Source: a bacterium (GTDB taxonomy: Bacteria; Ratteibacteria; UBA8468; B48-G9; JAFGKM01). Taken from it: DNA of 6,667 bases. Below the pieces are notes generated by a model. That model saw only the letters and a list, made by a program, of their open reading frames with translations. It did no database searches and was not told the origin of the DNA. Shown one piece after another: positions 4,958 to 6,667 of the stretch. A program made the position numbers and the translations under genes. The first letter of the stretch is position 1, and every line of letters begins with the position of its first letter. The stretch covers positions 1 through 6,667 of the forward strand of contig JAGHCG010000023.1 in the NCBI GenBank assembly GCA_021160565.1. Direction: 5' to 3'.

Positions 4958-6667
4958 CTTTCCTCTCCGCCTGTAAAATCTGGTATTTCACTGTTTCTTT
5001 CAGAAGTTATTTCAGCACTTTGTGGAATGAAAATTCTTCTCAATATTCTTCCAGCAATTAAAGCAGCTTCAGCAGAAGATGCACTATCAAGATAGACCAC
5101 AAGAGCAATTTTGGGATTATCCGCCGGAGCATAACAGACAAAAGCACCATGAGGTTGAAGTTCAAGTTCCCTATGAGCTCTCTGAGCAGTTCCAGTTTTT
5201 CCCGCTACTTCCAGACCTTCCACATTCGCAAGAACTCCTGTACCAAAAACAACCACATTTCTCAAACCTCTTTTCAGTATCTCCATCGTCTCAGAACTTA
5301 TATAAACTGTTTTCCTTATTACAGGATGGAACTCCTTTATTACTTCACCTCTTGGAGAAACTATCTTTTTTACAATATAGGGTTTCCAGATATTTCCTCC
5401 ATTTGCCACAGTTGATATTAAGGAAAGGAGTTGTATTGGAGTTGTAAGAAGAGCCCCCTGCCCTATTGAAAGATTTAATGGGTCTGTTTCATATCTTGTG
5501 GGCAAATATCCAGATTTTTCTCCGGGTAAATCAATACCTGTTGGTTTTCCCAGTTCAAATTCTCTGGCATATTCAAGTATTTTAGGAACTCCCACTTTCA
5601 TACCAATAACTCCAAAAAATATATTACAGGAAAATGGAAGAGCAAGGTTTATATCAACCCAGCCATGACCTTCCTCTTTCCAGCAATGGAAAACTCTGTC
5701 TCCTATTTCTATTTCTCCAGTACATTCAATTCTATCATATTCCTCAATTACTCCTGTCTCAAGAGATGCTATTTCAGTAATAATTTTAAAAATTGAACCG
5801 GGAGGATATTGTCCCTGAATTGCTCTGTTTAAAAACGGGTTCCCTTCTTTATTAAAGTAAAGAACCACATTTTCAGGGTCAAAACTTGGTTTACTAACCA
5901 TAGCAAGAATCTGTCCATTCCTGGGATCTTCAGCAATCACACATCCTATTCTTCCTCCCAATTCTTCATAACATATTTCCTGAATTGTCTGGTCAATTGT
6001 AAGAATAAGATTATTTCCAGGAATAGATGCCTTTTTACCAAGAATTTTCCGCTGATGACCAAGAGCATCTACTTCCACCTGAATTCCGCCCGGTATTCCT
6101 CTTAAATACTCCTCATAATATTTTTCAATTCCCTGCTGTCCTATAATGTCTCCCTGTTTATATCCTTTTGATTTTAGAAGTTTCAACTGTATTGGGGTTA
6201 TTTCTCCAGTATAACCTATCAGATGAGCTGCCTTTTTCCCGAGAGGATATTTTCTGGTTAAGCCTTCCTGAACAAAAATTCCGGGTAATCTCATTGAGTT
6301 TTCTTCAATCAATGATACTTCTTTTTCTGTTAACTTCCTTTTGAGAATTATTCTGTCATATGGATTGAAATATCTTCTTTTGAATTTTTTTATAATCGTT
6401 TCCTTACTGTAAGATATTATTTTTGAAAGTATTTCACTTTCTTTCTCAATATCTTTCAAATCATAAGGAACAAAAACAAGATTAAGGCAGGGAGTATCTT
6501 TTGCAATTATTCTCATATTTCTATCGTAAATTATCCCTCTTGGAGTTCCTGTTTCTATTGTCCTTATACAGTTTTTGATAGATAATTGATAATAGTAGGA
6601 ATATCTCACAATCTGTAAATAAAAACTTCTCAAAAGAAGTACCAGAAGAAGGATTTTTGTTAAATTC
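4954..6667 (-). CDS. mrdA: Penicillin-binding protein 2, cell-elongation DD-transpeptidase (5' end outside window)
   Basis: A class B penicillin-binding protein that cross-links peptidoglycan during elongation, anchored in the inner membrane with its catalytic domain outside. The frame is open through the right edge, so the start codon is not visible. The first visible residues (NLTKILLLVLLL, 6666-6631) are the end of the membrane anchor, so the TTG at 6633 is internal. The N-terminal dimerisation region has TGTPRGIIYDRN near the membrane and the PBP2-type stretch GLTRKYPLGKKAAHLIGYTGE (broken by no gap, about 6510-6200). The transpeptidase domain carries all three active-site motifs: SxxK as PPGSIFK with the nucleophile Ser encoded at 5796-5794, SxN as SCN (about 5631-5623), and KTG in VAGKTGTAQ (about 5199-5191). 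About 571 residues are visible, close to the full size of the family. It is translationally coupled to rodA by an ATGA overlap. By neighbourhood it is the elongation PBP2, not the division FtsI. Confidence 0.95.
   Translation of the reverse strand, partial: NLTKILLLVLLLRSFYLQIVRYSYYYQLSIKNCIRTIETGTPRGIIYDRNMRIIAKDTPCLNLVFVPYDLKDIEKESEILSKIISYSKETIIKKFKRRYFNPYDRIILKRKLTEKEVSLIEENSMRLPGIFVQEGLTRKYPLGKKAAHLIGYTGEITPIQLKLLKSKGYKQGDIIGQQGIEKYYEEYLRGIPGGIQVEVDALGHQRKILGKKASIPGNNLILTIDQTIQEICYEELGGRIGCVIAEDPRNGQILAMVSKPSFDPENVVLYFNKEGNPFLNRAIQGQYPPGSIFKIITEIASLETGVIEEYDRIECTGEIEIGDRVFHCWKEEGHGWVDINLALPFSCNIFFGVIGMKVGVPKILEYAREFELGKPTGIDLPGEKSGYLPTRYETDPLNLSIGQGALLTTPIQLLSLISTVANGGNIWKPYIVKKIVSPRGEVIKEFHPVIRKTVYISSETMEILKRGLRNVVVFGTGVLANVEGLEVAGKTGTAQRAHRELELQPHGAFVCYAPADNPKIALVVYLDSASSAEAALIAGRILRRIFIPQSAEITSERNSEIPDFTGGEER
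4962..4968 (-). promoter_or_regulatory. Ribosome-binding site of rodA inside the end of the PBP2 gene
   Basis: GGAGAGG on the minus strand, four bases before the rodA ATG at 4957, lies in the last codons of the PBP2 gene (…GGEER, then TGA). With the ATGA stop/start overlap this indicates coupled translation of the two partners. Confidence 0.8.

Noticed and set aside
5079..5447. 122-residue plus-strand open frame opposite the PBP2 transpeptidase domain
   Set aside because: It lies entirely inside a strongly conserved gene covering the KTG motif. It has no ribosome-binding site and no plausible protein features, so it is a shadow frame.
1..6667. A new multi-gene defence or mobile system
   Set aside because: Apart from the coiled-coil gene, the transposase relic and the 55-bp repeats, all genes are recognisable housekeeping families in ordinary arrangements.

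Overview
The window is AT-rich bacterial chromosome carrying mostly housekeeping genes. The PBP2-RodA pair points to a rod-shaped, peptidoglycan-making bacterium. The AT-rich coding, the coiled-coil family at the left edge and the B12-type radical SAM protein next to rodA would fit a poorly sampled candidate phylum, but the lineage cannot be fixed from this sequence. No phage, CRISPR or obvious new defence system is visible.

Layout from left to right. Positions 1-387 (minus) hold the 5' part of a gene for a coiled-coil protein built of 21-residue repeats, with a good sigma70-type promoter just upstream (411-440). Positions 547-874 (plus) hold a short decayed reading frame, probably the N-terminal part of a mutator/IS256-like transposase, broken at a T6 run. 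Positions 889-2103 (plus) hold lysC, a complete aspartate kinase with an in-frame internal ribosome-binding site and ATG (1585-1605) that could make a separate regulatory subunit. It converges on a minus-strand block. Read in transcription order (right to left), that block is a PBP2 transpeptidase (6667-4954, N-terminus outside the window), rodA (4957-3881, ATGA overlap with PBP2), and a TIGR03960-type radical SAM protein (3757-2147).

PBP2 and RodA are the transpeptidase and glycosyltransferase of the cell-elongation machinery, and their 4-base overlap implies coupled translation. The radical SAM gene is on the same strand after a 123-base gap. That gap contains a good promoter, so the gene can probably be transcribed separately.

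The least expected structure is a 55-base element present twice in the same orientation (2103-2157 and 3831-3885, 43/55 identical, no gaps). Each copy contains the palindrome GAGG-TTTAG-CCTC and lies across the 3' end of a minus-strand gene, where it supplies that gene's stop codon. The first copy fills the whole lysC/radical SAM intergenic space. It looks like a dispersed repeat family of this genome and is the best candidate here for something undescribed.
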